Positions 14,408-23,146 of a stretch of DNA of 64,000 bases are shown piece by piece (the stretch's first letter is position 1; every line of letters begins with the position of its first letter). The stretch spans positions 1-64,000 of IMG/VR virus record IMGVR_UViG_3300050014_000310; one strand, given 5' to 3'. The stretch is from a virus. The notes under the pieces were generated by a model, which saw only the letters and a program-made list of their open reading frames with translations, was not told the origin of the DNA and ran no database searches. The translations under genes and the position numbers were made by a program.

Positions 14408-14802
14408 GGTAAGATCCTCACTTGTAGCTTTTTTCTCCCGAATTTTCGGGCTGATTGTTCATCGTGCATCCAAACATCCAAACGATCATTGGTTATTCCG
14501 CCACCCCTATCCGCAACCACCGCTGGGCCATAACCGGGTATTTCGAGCCTCGTCCCCGGCGGGAGTGTATGCCAGTCGGCTGCTACAGTTCCCGGGCCTG
14601 CCTTACTTCCTGTGGCCGTGATGCCGTCATGTTTCCCGCAGTCGGCATCGGTCGAGGTGTAGGCGGTCACCTCGCATTCGATCACCCTGTCTGGTGCGGC
14701 CTGGCGGCTGGCGATCATTTTGTTGGTGTCACCGATATGGTCAACGGCGACGGAGCGCGGCCAGATCACCAGAAGCAGCATGGCCAGCGCTACCCGCCGC
14801 AT
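14404..14802 (-). CDS. Secreted 3D-domain (double-psi beta-barrel) protein
   Basis: 132 residues from ATG 14802, chosen because GAGGGG precedes it and it opens a signal-peptide-like segment (RRVALAMLLLVIWP). The mature part has the 3D signature: VTAYTSTDADCGKHDG, TATGSKAGPGTVAADW, GTRLEIPGYGPAVVADRGGG, then RLDVWM with conserved Asp residues. 3D domains occur in MltA-like and RlpA-like cell-wall enzymes, so it probably acts on peptidoglycan or at the envelope. It lies far from the lysis genes. Confidence 0.82.
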   Translation of the reverse strand: MRRVALAMLLLVIWPRSVAVDHIGDTNKMIASRQAAPDRVIECEVTAYTSTDADCGKHDGITATGSKAGPGTVAADWHTLPPGTRLEIPGYGPAVVADRGGGITNDRLDVWMHDEQSARKFGRKKLQVRILP

Positions 14803-15128
14803 GGCTTCCCCTCGGCCTTGGGCGCATGTGCTATGCCTGATGCCCATAGTGAGAACCACGGACATTCCTTGTAATAAGTCGGGCATGATCCGCTGACGCA
14901 TTTATGGCAGTCGGCGCAGGGCGTGTGCCCGTGCTTGTGCATGATGGCGTAGACCTCGGCGGCGTAGGGCTCGTCGATGTTGAGCACGAGGTAGTGGTTA
15001 TTCGGTTGCTTGCCCTCTTGCTTGCGGTAATCAGTTATTTCGTCAAGTATGTTGTATAGCGTATTAAGCCTTGATTCTGTAAGCGTTTTATTGATGTCGC
15101 CCTGTTTGACTACCAGATATTTAGACAT
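14790..15128 (-). CDS. Cys-rich hypothetical protein
   Basis: 112 residues from ATG 15128 with AGGAG upstream. The N-terminal half is helical. The C-terminal half has a cysteine cluster (CADCHKCVSGSC, later YKEC) likely to bind zinc. It overlaps both neighbours by 8-13 bases. Confidence 0.65.
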   Translation of the reverse strand: MSKYLVVKQGDINKTLTESRLNTLYNILDEITDYRKQEGKQPNNHYLVLNIDEPYAAEVYAIMHKHGHTPCADCHKCVSGSCPTYYKECPWFSLWASGIAHAPKAEGKPCGG

Positions 15129-15444
15129 CCTTCGCATCTCCTCTCAGCCTTGCAATGATCTCCTTGGCCTGTTTCTCCAGATCCGGATCGAGCCAGTCAC
15201 GTTTTGTCGGCAGATCGTCGATGATCCGGGACAGGATACGGAGCAGATCAGGCGCCGCCGCCATTGCCTTGGCGTTCTCTCCTGATTGCTCATAAGGCGG
15301 TTGATCGCCCTGATTGGTAATGGCATCCGCATAGTCGCTCCAACCAATACGGCTTCCGTTTTCGGTCTCGATGATCCAGCCCATATTTCTGCCTGTTCTG
15401 CTGTTTGTCTGTTGCCGGGCTACCCACGGTCCTGGAGTTAACAT
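15121..15444 (-). CDS. Conserved phage hypothetical, paralogue of next gene
   Basis: 107 residues. It shares a layout with its neighbour at 15445..15780: GPWVA near the start, then NAKAMAAAPDLLRILSRIID, ending in a helical tail. This GPW ... AAPDLL pattern recurs in many phages. The pair seems to be a tandem duplication. Function unknown. Confidence 0.75.
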   Translation of the reverse strand: MLTPGPWVARQQTNSRTGRNMGWIIETENGSRIGWSDYADAITNQGDQPPYEQSGENAKAMAAAPDLLRILSRIIDDLPTKRDWLDPDLEKQAKEIIARLRGDAKDV

Positions 15445-15780
15445 TTAGATATCTCTCCCCTCAGCCTTGGCGATAACTTTCCTTGCCGCTGCTATCTTGT
15501 CGCTCGTCACTGTTGAGCCGTAATCAGGTCTGCCTTCCTTACTGGTCACCGGGATATCGTCAACAATGGCTTTCAGGGCTTTCAGCAGATCGGGTGCCGC
15601 AACTATGAGGCTGGCATTATCCCGATCTTCATGCGCCTCTTCTTCCGTATATCCCAATGTTAGGGTTATATCTGCGACAACACGGCTATCATCCATGTCG
15701 CCACGGTATCCAGGCGCTCCAATAATGGTCAGCGTACTTTCGTCGAATGCTGTGACCATCCACGGTCCTTGAGTTATCAC
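15445..15780 (-). CDS. Conserved phage hypothetical, paralogue of previous gene
   Basis: 111 residues with the same architecture as its downstream neighbour: QGPWMV near the start and NASLIVAAPDLLKALKAIVDD in the middle. Stop and next start are directly adjacent. Function unknown. Confidence 0.75.
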   Translation of the reverse strand: MITQGPWMVTAFDESTLTIIGAPGYRGDMDDSRVVADITLTLGYTEEEAHEDRDNASLIVAAPDLLKALKAIVDDIPVTSKEGRPDYGSTVTSDKIAAARKVIAKAEGRDI

Positions 15781-16184
15781 ATCTCCCCCGCTGTTTCCAG
15801 CCCTGGCGCTATCGAAGTTTCCATTTCCACATATTTCAAACTTGAATTTCTAGCTTTCCATCCTGGCCAGTCTTCCGGAGGCTCAAAAATCATTTCCCAG
15901 TCAACGTGGGTGTTTACGCAACCATTGGAGACAAGCCATGTCCGGTTAAGTTGCCAAACAGGTAGTTTATTGTCTATCGCCACAGAAAGAGCCCTCATTC
16001 CCTCTTCCTGCGATCCACGGAAACTGACCGTTGGCCAGTAATAACCATGTCCGGGGCTTCCTTCGCAGGACCCGAAAGTATCCACCCCATTTTTTCTCAG
16101 CAAATAAACGATGTCGCGGATACCCACGTCCATGCTATCCAAGCCGGCCTGTTCATAGGCAGTCAGTTTTTTATCGTCGCTCAT
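15777..16184 (-). CDS. Conserved phage hypothetical (CEGSPGH family)
   Basis: 135 residues, helical N-terminus followed by VDTFGSCEGSPGHGYYWPTV, where Cys, His and Gly are conserved in a group of phage proteins of unknown function. The rest is alpha/beta. ATGA overlap with the next gene. Confidence 0.75.
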   Translation of the reverse strand: MSDDKKLTAYEQAGLDSMDVGIRDIVYLLRKNGVDTFGSCEGSPGHGYYWPTVSFRGSQEEGMRALSVAIDNKLPVWQLNRTWLVSNGCVNTHVDWEMIFEPPEDWPGWKARNSSLKYVEMETSIAPGLETAGEM

Positions 16185-16512
16185 CTACGGCCACCCCCCA
16201 TCTCACGAACAACGCTGTCACCGGCAGGAAGAGCAGCGGCAGGATGCCAATGCGGAGACGGCTAAGGCGGAGGGCGAAGTCGGTCATGGCTCTCTGTTGA
16301 GCATCGTTGTCAATGTACGTGATTGCTCCTGTATCCTGATCGAGTCTTAATGACACATTTGGCAGGTTATACTTTTTTATGATCTCATCCCATGACTGTC
16401 CATGCATGAGTCGCATGGTCTCAAAATGGCCTTGCGCTGCAACTAAACAACCATTGATCGAAGCCATATGTGCATTTTCTTTCGTGGATAACGTGACTAA
16501 TGTTTCGGTCAA
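16171..16512 (-). CDS. Small protein with C-terminal membrane segment, led by tRNA-like element
   Basis: 113 residues from a TTG at 16512, the only start with a good site (AAAGGAGAG). Residues 20-80 are soluble and helical. A hydrophobic stretch near the C-terminus (IGILPLLFLPVTALFVRWGV) should anchor it in the membrane. Its leader is the tRNA-like element at 16535-16649, so expression may be controlled by that structure. The frame is also open through the element, but the repeat of this element elsewhere argues that the element is RNA. Confidence 0.65.
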   Translation of the reverse strand: MTETLVTLSTKENAHMASINGCLVAAQGHFETMRLMHGQSWDEIIKKYNLPNVSLRLDQDTGAITYIDNDAQQRAMTDFALRLSRLRIGILPLLFLPVTALFVRWGVAVDERR

Positions 16513-16534
16513 AGCGATCTCTCCTTTCAAAATT

Positions 16535-16649
16535 GTGCGGGGCGGGCAGGATTCCCCACCCTGCTCCTTCAGCACTATCCCGAACCCGCGGCAGTAGGGG
16601 TTCATGATCTCCAAGCCCTTACCCTGTGCTACCTCACCGCCGCCCCGCA
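16535..16649 (-). ncRNA. tRNA-like structured leader element, copy A
   Basis: 115 bases closed by a perfect 10-bp stem (TGCGGGGCGG with CCGCCCCGCA). Inside are a D-arm-like segment with AGGGTA, a hairpin GAACCC/GGGTTC, and a T-arm-like hairpin GCAGG/CCTGC. It ends 22 bases before the TTG of the downstream gene, just ahead of AAAGGAGAG. Copy B at 33377-33518 has the same ends, the same internal landmarks and the same downstream TTTT-AAAGGAGAG. No valid anticodon arm is seen, so it is not called a tRNA gene. Confidence 0.5.
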
Positions 16650-16653
16650 ACCC

Positions 16654-16941
16654 CTATGCGCTCCGTTTCTTCTTCCTATCAGCTAGCCACACCCGATGAG
16701 CCGCTTGCTGCCGCAGCCACACGCCACGTCTTTCCGTGTTATCCGCCTGCCTCTTTCGCCGCTTTTCTAACCGGTTCAATTTATCGGCGCATTCCTTGCA
16801 CAGACGCTTATTGGACATGTGCTTATCCGACTTCTTGCTGTGGCAGTGATGGCATTCCTGTTTCTGCGGCAAGTTCATCTTGTTTTGAATCAGTGAGCGG
16901 TCTACGAGAATGCGCCGGAATACTTTGTCCATGGTTTTCAA
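16654..16941 (-). CDS. Zinc-finger, highly basic hypothetical protein
   Basis: 95 residues from a TTG at 16941 (AGGAG 11 bases upstream); an ATG nine bases later is the alternative. Cysteines are arranged CHHCHSKK and CKECADK, a zinc ribbon, followed by a very basic helix (LNRLEKRRKRQADNTERRG). It probably binds nucleic acid. Its stop lies just before RNA element A. Confidence 0.7.
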   Translation of the reverse strand: MKTMDKVFRRILVDRSLIQNKMNLPQKQECHHCHSKKSDKHMSNKRLCKECADKLNRLEKRRKRQADNTERRGVWLRQQAAHRVWLADRKKKRSA

Positions 16942-17046
16942 TGCGTGATCATCTCCTCTCAAAATCGTAGTATAGAATCGTTTGCTTCCGGGGACCATAA
17001 AACTGGGTGAGCTGTTCCGAGAGGGGCGGTTCTTTTTATGGCTTAT

Positions 17047-17367
17047 TTATTTCGTTTTATTAACAAGTTTCTCATAGACCTTGATTTCCAGTTCCCTGCA
17101 CTTCTGATACCCTGGATTGTCAGGATCGTTGTTCCACCCGATATATTCCTTCGGGTCTTGTTGCAAGGCCGTTTTAAGCCGCCTGAATGACTCTTCCTGA
17201 TACATTTTCAGAATAAAAGGTTTGGTATCCGGCTGGATGTCCATTGTCAGGGTATGATGATCCATGTTCGACAGGAAATCTAAGACCAACAATGCGTAAC
17301 GCAATTCCTCATAGTCAGGTTTACCACCAGATTTTACTTCTTCGACGATCTCGCTCAGATTTCGCAT
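17047..17367 (-). CDS. Hypothetical protein
   Basis: 106 residues from ATG 17367 (AGAGGA 8 bases upstream). Helical and acidic, without recognisable motifs. No family recognised. Confidence 0.65.
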   Translation of the reverse strand: MRNLSEIVEEVKSGGKPDYEELRYALLVLDFLSNMDHHTLTMDIQPDTKPFILKMYQEESFRRLKTALQQDPKEYIGWNNDPDNPGYQKCRELEIKVYEKLVNKTK

Positions 17368-17421
17368 TTGCGTTTCCTCTCTTTTTAAAGGTATGTTCAT
17401 TTTCCCCTCAAGGTAAAAGTT

Positions 17422-17847
17422 TTACCCCGTTTTCCCCCGCCATTCCCGCCAAGCTATCGCTTCGATCAACTGGATGTAGCAATCCACCGATAGATCCTGC
17501 AACCTTCGGCACCTTTTCGTAAACTCGTACCGAAAGTAGTCTTTGCCCACCGGCGTTAATTCGATCAGCCCCACTCTTGGGTCCAGCTCTTCCGGCTTAA
17601 TAATCCCTTTAGGACTAAGGAAATAAAGATGCGTCGCGTATGGGAGATATTTTTGCCACTTTTTATCCGCTAAAAAGTCACTTCTTGATATTTTGATCTC
17701 AATTATTCTGGAGATGCGCTTACTTCTTCTGATACCCACAACGTCGAACCTGATAGAAGAGTGGTAGGGCCCCATCTCGGCAGTGACGAAATCATAGCCG
17801 GGATACAAGTTTTGGACTGCGAAATTTGCGATTTGTTGAGCGGTCAT
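17422..17847 (-). CDS. MmcB-like PD-(D/E)XK nuclease-fold protein
   Basis: 141 residues. The pattern FDVVGIRR, then RIIEIKISRSDFLADKKWQKY, LYFLSPKGIIKPEELDPRVG matches MmcB-type proteins. There D, ExK and the following D/W residues form a restriction-endonuclease-like core. The family is linked to DNA repair. Its position next to the sliding clamp fits a replication or repair role. Confidence 0.8.
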   Translation of the reverse strand: MTAQQIANFAVQNLYPGYDFVTAEMGPYHSSIRFDVVGIRRSKRISRIIEIKISRSDFLADKKWQKYLPYATHLYFLSPKGIIKPEELDPRVGLIELTPVGKDYFRYEFTKRCRRLQDLSVDCYIQLIEAIAWREWRGKTG

Positions 17848-17884
17848 TGGAAGTTACCTCTGCTAAGATTGTTCTGCTAAGATT

Positions 17885-18967
17885 CTAAGATTGTTCTGTC
17901 CCTATTCTCCTAACTGGTAGCACGAGCCCCAGAAAACATCCATCCCGGTATACTCCCGGCTTCTCCCCCGCCACGTCCAACCGCGCCTTCTGTCCCAAAC
18001 ATCCCAGTGGCTCCAACAAATAGGCTACCGTGAACATCCCGCTTACACTCTCCGGGATTTCTTCAATCGCCAGCACTTCGCGTAGCGATTCCCCCCTGTT
18101 TTCGGCGTCGATCACCAATTCATTCCCCGACGCATTAAACGTCACTACGGCCTGCTGCGTTCCGTCAGAGAACAATGCCGCCCTGCTCAAAGTCTTTTTC
18201 AGTGCGTCCCGGTCGATCACCAGCGGGTGGTCAACTTCGGGCGGGATTACCCTGCGATAATCGGGGAAAGCAGAGTCCATCAATCGACCAATAATTTCCC
18301 AAGAACTCGTTGAAAATTTGATCATACTGTCCTGCCAGACTACGGTCAGGGGTTCATCGTCAACCATCCGGTTAACTTCCTGCAAAAGCTTGCCGGGGAT
18401 CAGCAGATTCGCTTCGCAATCTGTTTCAAGATCGATTCTGTCGTGGCAGAGCCGATAGGAGTCGGTTGCAGTGATCCTGACGCGATCTGGCAGTATTTCT
18501 GCGTAGACCCCGGCGCAATTCGGTCTGATCTCCTGTGGTGCGGCAGCAAACAGCACTTTTGAGATGTGCGACTTCCAGGCATCTCCAGGCAGTGTAAAAT
18601 TGTCGCCATCCACTTCTGGGATGACCGGGTATTCGGCGGCGTCGATTGTGGTTAATTTGACGTTGCCTTTGTTGCCGTAGCGGATATGCAATAAGTCGTC
18701 TTGTTGATCGATTTGAATTTCGCCTTGCAACTTTTTGACCAGGTTAAGCAAGGATTTGGCCTGGACGCAAACGATGCCCGGTTCCTCTATTTGGCAGGGG
18801 ATAGTTATTTGCATATAGGTTTCCAGATCTGTAGTGGAGAGCGTCAGATTGTTGTCTGCTTCGATTTTGACGGCGGCTAATTGCGGATAGGTTATTTTGC
18901 CCGATGTTAGCCGGGAGACTGACGACAATGCTGATTGGAAAGACGATTGTGAAACGGTGAATTTCAT
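17885..18967 (-). CDS. dnaN: DNA polymerase III beta subunit (sliding clamp)
   Basis: 360 residues from ATG 18967 with AGGAGG upstream. Three similar clamp domains are visible: an N-terminal MKFTVSQSSFQSALSSVSRL, a central domain with ATDSYRLCHDRIDLE, and a C-terminal domain with the usual MFTVAYLLEPL segment and LPVRR end. It forms a ring that tethers polymerase to DNA. Length is close to bacterial DnaN, suggesting the phage supplies its own processivity factor. Confidence 0.92.
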   Translation of the reverse strand: MKFTVSQSSFQSALSSVSRLTSGKITYPQLAAVKIEADNNLTLSTTDLETYMQITIPCQIEEPGIVCVQAKSLLNLVKKLQGEIQIDQQDDLLHIRYGNKGNVKLTTIDAAEYPVIPEVDGDNFTLPGDAWKSHISKVLFAAAPQEIRPNCAGVYAEILPDRVRITATDSYRLCHDRIDLETDCEANLLIPGKLLQEVNRMVDDEPLTVVWQDSMIKFSTSSWEIIGRLMDSAFPDYRRVIPPEVDHPLVIDRDALKKTLSRAALFSDGTQQAVVTFNASGNELVIDAENRGESLREVLAIEEIPESVSGMFTVAYLLEPLGCLGQKARLDVAGEKPGVYRDGCFLGLVLPVRRIGTEQS

Positions 18968-19025
18968 GTTGCCTCCTATTAATGAATGGGACGTGAAGCG
19001 TACATTGGTTTTATCTCGCATTCCT

Positions 19026-19280
19026 CTAAGTATCAAAGTACCCTAGTCTCCCCGACCCCGAATACTGATTCCCCGGCCCCTTCTTCTTTCTGATTTCCTG
19101 ATTCCGCCGCATCGTCTCCAGGTCAGCAGGGTTCACATTTTGACTTTGCCGGCACAAATTAGGGTCATTCCGCCATGGGCTTGCGAGGCTACCTTTTAAC
19201 CCGGCTTTTGTGTTGCCATGGTACTGGATATGTTTGTTACCTGATTTGGTTTCCTGGCCGCAGCCGCAGGCACAAAGCAT
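19026..19280 (-). CDS. Small CxCGCG protein, possible homing-endonuclease remnant
   Basis: 84 residues starting CACGCGQETKSGNKHIQYHG. The same Cys signature opens the HNH protein at 25266-25925 (CKCGCGQKTK). The rest is basic and carries a NUMOD-like stretch but no HNH motif. It may be an N-terminal relic of such an endonuclease, lying between the clamp and helicase genes. Low certainty on function. Confidence 0.5.
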   Translation of the reverse strand: MLCACGCGQETKSGNKHIQYHGNTKAGLKGSLASPWRNDPNLCRQSQNVNPADLETMRRNQEIRKKKGPGNQYSGSGRLGYFDT

Positions 19281-19313
19281 TTAGGATTCACCTCACCCTA
19301 TTGGAATTCCTAA

Positions 19314-19535
19314 TTAATCATTTTCGTGGTGGTCATCCTTCGTTAATGCTGAGATCATAGCTTCCGCTGAAATTTTTAACAGTTGGAAATAGTGATAACG
19401 AGAGTTTAACTTTGTAACATCAGCCAGGTGTTCGTCAATCTTCTTATTGACTTCTGCCTGCTCATATTCACATTCTGCAATTAATTCTTTATAGGCTGCT
19501 GGAGATTGCAAAATACGAATTCCAACGTTGCTCAT
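19314..19535 (-). CDS. Small coiled-coil hypothetical protein
   Basis: 73 residues with GAAAGGAG before ATG 19535. Mostly helical, Glu/Lys-rich (AECEYEQAEVNKKIDEHLAD). No family recognised; it lies just downstream of the helicase. Confidence 0.65.
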   Translation of the reverse strand: MSNVGIRILQSPAAYKELIAECEYEQAEVNKKIDEHLADVTKLNSRYHYFQLLKISAEAMISALTKDDHHEND

Positions 19536-19565
19536 CCCTCAATCGCTCCTTTCAACGAATCTCGC

Positions 19566-22469
19566 CTACATTGCCCTCCTAACTTGATTTCCGAACATCC
19601 CCAACTTCGCGTATACGCTTCTCCTGGCCCAGAATTGCGCCGCCAGCACCGGAACTTCGTCGATAAAGTCGAACACCATGCAATCCCGTTTTCCCCAGCA
19701 AACCCCTTGAATCCGTCCAACCTCTTGCTCTATTTTTGCCTTGCTGTTGCACCCCGCTACCAGGAACAGCCTGTCAAACCTTGAGATATCAAGGCCTTCG
19801 CGGGCCAGGTTAACGGCGAACAGGATGTCAAGGTGTCCGTCCTTCATCGCCTTCAAAATCTCTTCCCTCTTGCGATCGGGTAATTCGCCATATGTTACAG
19901 CGCATTTCAATCCTGCGTCGCTAGCATAGAGCATGTTCGCCAGCGTCTGAATATGGTCTATCTTTTCTGATAGGACTAGCGAATAATGCCCGGGGCACTC
20001 CTGGATCAAGGTTTGGACGATCAGGTGATTCCTTTCCTGATCGCATAAAATATCATTCAGGATTGCCGTATAGTTCATTTGTGGCGGCCTGGGCTCTTTG
20101 ACCAGGTTCAACCGGGCTTCTTCGCACTTTTTTTCCCATTCTTTTATACGTTCCTCATGCTTGACGAAACTCTCCGAAACCGTTGATACGTGGATAGTAC
20201 GAAGGCTCGGAATCATTATTTTGCCGGATGCCTGAACCGCGGATCGGTCTATCTTGGCTAATGTTGGGCCAATGAACCGGTCAATCATGTCCGTGAGTCC
20301 ATCAGCCCGCTCTTTTGTGGCCGTGTTATGGACTAAAAAACCGTTAGCAATGAAAGTTTCAACAGATTGATCAACTGAAACATCGTAAACATATTTCTCT
20401 GAGACTTCTTCTATAGATCGTATCTTTATTGGATGCCCTTCTATGGAGTTGCTCATAAATATAGAGTGATGTCCAAAATATCCGCTTGTATTTCCATTGT
20501 AAGACGCTTGAGACCAAGTAACATCGTAACGCCAATGTCGTCCAACAATCTGACGATTTCCCTCTACAATACCTCCTTGACGGGGTTCGTTCCGATAAAG
20601 ACTACCAATTACTCCGCAATGGCTTAAACAATGTAGAAGATCATTGGCTAACCCTTCAGATGTTGTTGTGTAGCAATAGCGATTACGATTTCTTGTGGCT
20701 TTGCAAAGGCTGCCATCTGTTACGAGTAAGCCATCGATCATTTCCCTGATTGCTTCAATCGGCCATGACCAAACTATAGATGGAATGCGCTTTTCATAGG
20801 ATTTTGGTCGTCCACCCATAATTGTTTGAATTAAATTAAGCAGCGGCATACAGAGGAGAATAATTTCTTTTGAATTTTTCCCTCTTGTAGGCTCTATGAT
20901 CCTTATCTTCATATGAATTAAGTCTGAAAAGCTTTCGAGAAAAGTTATCATTTCATCAACTTGATGATTTGCGACAAAAATGCGAATTTGATCTTTGGAA
21001 ATTGCACCATCTCCAATAAGGATTCCGATTAGGCGTGCAATCCTGGTTACCGGCAACAATGCTTTTATCCAATGGCCATTTGCGCCTTCAGTGTAGATGC
21101 GCGATTCTTTATCTAATGGAAAACTATTACGATGAAATTTGAAAAAATCTAAGGGTAAATAAGGTCCATATACTCCAGTTTTATATTCGTATCTTTTGCC
21201 TCGGTTTTTTGCTCCGCTACCATTTATTATTTGTGGAATGATAGTTTTCCATGCTCCGGTTATATATAAATTGTTTTCATCCAATAGAGATGTAACGTCT
21301 AAGGTTTCTTGTATTTTTGTACAAGAGAACGCCTGATCTTCCAGTAATAAATAATCTCCGATTTTTAGTTCTTTGCCAATTGCCAAAGACAATTTTGGTT
21401 CATACTTAATGCCACGCACCTCCGTATTTATTTTCGTTGATCGTTCAACCTTAAAGATTGAATGATCTTCAGTTATGGTTAATTCACGTCCATGGGTTGT
21501 CTTTACCTTAAATGTTTGTTTTGTATTAAGATATTTATGAATATGCTCAAGATTCAACCATTCATACGCTCTGACATTTGTGTTATAGCCCCATATTTTA
21601 TAGTTTGGAGTGGCAACAATTGCGTTTGGTTCTACATTGAATCTATTAGCCAGTTCACTGATTTTGAGATGTTCGATTGTTCCTTTATACTCGACGATAA
21701 TCCATGAATCTCCTCCTACGCTTAGGCCGTAGCGCCACCGCGCAGGTAGCCGGTCAATCACATTACTAAACGTAGCCGCGGGCACATGATGGCATTCATC
21801 GAGTGCAACTAAACCGAATAACCCGGCGATCTCGTCAAATTCTTCCGTGCCCATAGCGGCTAACGTCTGCACCATGCCGATAGTGATCCTGCTTCCTATG
21901 CGTCGTTTCTTCCCGGCGATCAGGCCGATCTCGCCTCCTGGGATGCCAAGCCTCTCTTCAATCCGATCCATGGTCTGCCCGGCCAGGTCTTTAGTGTGTG
22001 TGACCCATAGCGCTGGTTGACCTACCCTGGCGATGATTTCCAGGCCGCATTCTGTCTTGCCACTACGGGCCGGCGCTTCCAAAACTCCCTGGGTGCCCCT
22101 CAGCATGGCCGTGATGGCCGGCTCCTGATAGATACGTAGTTCGATCTGGCTTTCGAATGTCACCATCGGCAGTTCCCTGCGCAAATCCTCAAACGTGTAT
22201 TCGATCCCGTATCGTTTCGCCCACCCCAGCACTCGTGAGGCGTAGCCCCTGGGTAGCGAGATACCACCTTTTTCTGCCCGGACTAGTGGGATCACCGGTG
22301 AAATTCTGCCGGTCCACCGTCCCCTTTTTTCCGCTTCGGCGAAGGCAGGGTTGGAGAGCGTATTCTCCTCTCTGATTTTGGACAGGAAAGCATCGAGATC
22401 AGGCGTGAGAACGTCCGTGGGGATCTGTATGAATATTCTATTGGATACATAAATATTAATCTGTGGCAT
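19566..22469 (-). CDS. XPB/UvsW-type SF2 DNA helicase with in-frame intein
   Basis: 967 codons from ATG 22469; residues 250-715 are an intein. The spliced helicase (about 501 residues) has Walker A EAPARSGKTE, motif Ia THTKDLAGQT, the DECH box ALDECHH and motif III TATKERADG. The C-terminal half has LAREGLDISRFDRLFLVAG and QEVGRIQG as motifs V and VI. This layout is that of ATP-dependent superfamily 2 helicases acting in phage recombination-dependent replication. Thymidylate synthase is the upstream neighbour. The intein splits the RYGL and TATKE sequence, so splicing restores motif III. Confidence 0.92.
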   Translation of the reverse strand: MPQINIYVSNRIFIQIPTDVLTPDLDAFLSKIREENTLSNPAFAEAEKRGRWTGRISPVIPLVRAEKGGISLPRGYASRVLGWAKRYGIEYTFEDLRRELPMVTFESQIELRIYQEPAITAMLRGTQGVLEAPARSGKTECGLEIIARVGQPALWVTHTKDLAGQTMDRIEERLGIPGGEIGLIAGKKRRIGSRITIGMVQTLAAMGTEEFDEIAGLFGLVALDECHHVPAATFSNVIDRLPARWRYGLSVGGDSWIIVEYKGTIEHLKISELANRFNVEPNAIVATPNYKIWGYNTNVRAYEWLNLEHIHKYLNTKQTFKVKTTHGRELTITEDHSIFKVERSTKINTEVRGIKYEPKLSLAIGKELKIGDYLLLEDQAFSCTKIQETLDVTSLLDENNLYITGAWKTIIPQIINGSGAKNRGKRYEYKTGVYGPYLPLDFFKFHRNSFPLDKESRIYTEGANGHWIKALLPVTRIARLIGILIGDGAISKDQIRIFVANHQVDEMITFLESFSDLIHMKIRIIEPTRGKNSKEIILLCMPLLNLIQTIMGGRPKSYEKRIPSIVWSWPIEAIREMIDGLLVTDGSLCKATRNRNRYCYTTTSEGLANDLLHCLSHCGVIGSLYRNEPRQGGIVEGNRQIVGRHWRYDVTWSQASYNGNTSGYFGHHSIFMSNSIEGHPIKIRSIEEVSEKYVYDVSVDQSVETFIANGFLVHNTATKERADGLTDMIDRFIGPTLAKIDRSAVQASGKIMIPSLRTIHVSTVSESFVKHEERIKEWEKKCEEARLNLVKEPRPPQMNYTAILNDILCDQERNHLIVQTLIQECPGHYSLVLSEKIDHIQTLANMLYASDAGLKCAVTYGELPDRKREEILKAMKDGHLDILFAVNLAREGLDISRFDRLFLVAGCNSKAKIEQEVGRIQGVCWGKRDCMVFDFIDEVPVLAAQFWARRSVYAKLGMFGNQVRRAM
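20325..21722 (-). mobile_element. Intein with two LAGLIDADG motifs inside the helicase
   Basis: 466 residues. It starts with Ser (SVGGDSWIIVEYKG) instead of the commoner Cys, ends in VHN, and the +1 residue is Thr. Block B is LTITEDHSIF and block F YVYDVSVDQSVETF. Two endonuclease motifs (IGILIGDGAIS and DGLLVTDGS) mark a DOD-type homing endonuclease. A start at the following Gly would break the block A pattern, so Ser1 is preferred. Confidence 0.9.
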
Positions 22470-22471
22470 CG

Positions 22472-23146
22472 TTACCCCGCCTTTCTGACTAGCTGCCCTA
22501 CCTGTTCCCAAACATAGTCATAGACGTGGAGCCCCTTGCTGGATACGATCATTCCGCCGTCCTGTACCCCAATCTCTTCGGCCATATATTCTTTTAGCAG
22601 TTGCAACCCCCCAAGGTTTTCCGGCAAGCCAGCCCAGAGATCCCATGACCGGAAGTAGACTATGAAGTGCAGTTGACCGTCTTTGATACGGCAGTCGATG
22701 TGGCGCAGGCACGGCGGGTCACTGATCATAATGTCACCGGGTTGCCCGATCTCGATAATGGCCTGATTGGTGTTCGGGCCTTCTTTTAGCATCTTGATCA
22801 CCAGATCAAGACTTTGATTGATCCGGCAACCATAGGTATACGTCTCGTTGGGTGCCACAGTCGTGCCCATGATGTAGTTGGCGAAGTATTGTTCAATGCG
22901 CTCCATGTCGGTCGTCGGAGCGATGTTCAAATACTCCGGGATGATTGGCACAAATGGCCTGTTGCCTGGGTTGGTCACATAGGCCTGGAAGTAGTCGAAC
23001 TCCCTGCGCTGGTGCATCCCGGCAAAGCTGCCCTGCTGTACCATGTACTCCCGGCTGTTTCCTGAATGTTGGTGCCAGAGTTCATATAGCGCCCGGAACC
23101 ACAATTCCGGGAGGTCAAATACTTGAAGCACTGTTGGTTTAAGCAT
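22472..23146 (-). CDS. Thymidylate-synthase-family protein
   Basis: 224 residues. The C-terminal two thirds match the thymidylate synthase / dCMP hydroxymethylase fold: ISDPPCLRHIDCRI with the catalytic Cys, YFRSWDLWAGLPENLGGL for substrate contacts, and SSKGLHVYDYVW near the end. It is shorter than bacterial ThyA and closer to archaeal or phage-type enzymes. It may make dTMP or a hydroxymethylated pyrimidine. The adjacent kinase acting on dTMP supports dTMP. Confidence 0.85.
   Translation of the reverse strand: MLKPTVLQVFDLPELWFRALYELWHQHSGNSREYMVQQGSFAGMHQRREFDYFQAYVTNPGNRPFVPIIPEYLNIAPTTDMERIEQYFANYIMGTTVAPNETYTYGCRINQSLDLVIKMLKEGPNTNQAIIEIGQPGDIMISDPPCLRHIDCRIKDGQLHFIVYFRSWDLWAGLPENLGGLQLLKEYMAEEIGVQDGGMIVSSKGLHVYDYVWEQVGQLVRKAG

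Noticed and set aside
16513-16650. Coding frame running through RNA element A into the 16171 gene
   Set aside because: The same structured sequence occurs at 33.4 kb in front of an unrelated gene, and the TTG at 16512 has the better ribosome binding site.
20325-21722. Class 3 intein
   Set aside because: Block F has Asp, not Cys, at the diagnostic place and a Ser1 can be assigned, so a class 1-type junction is more likely.
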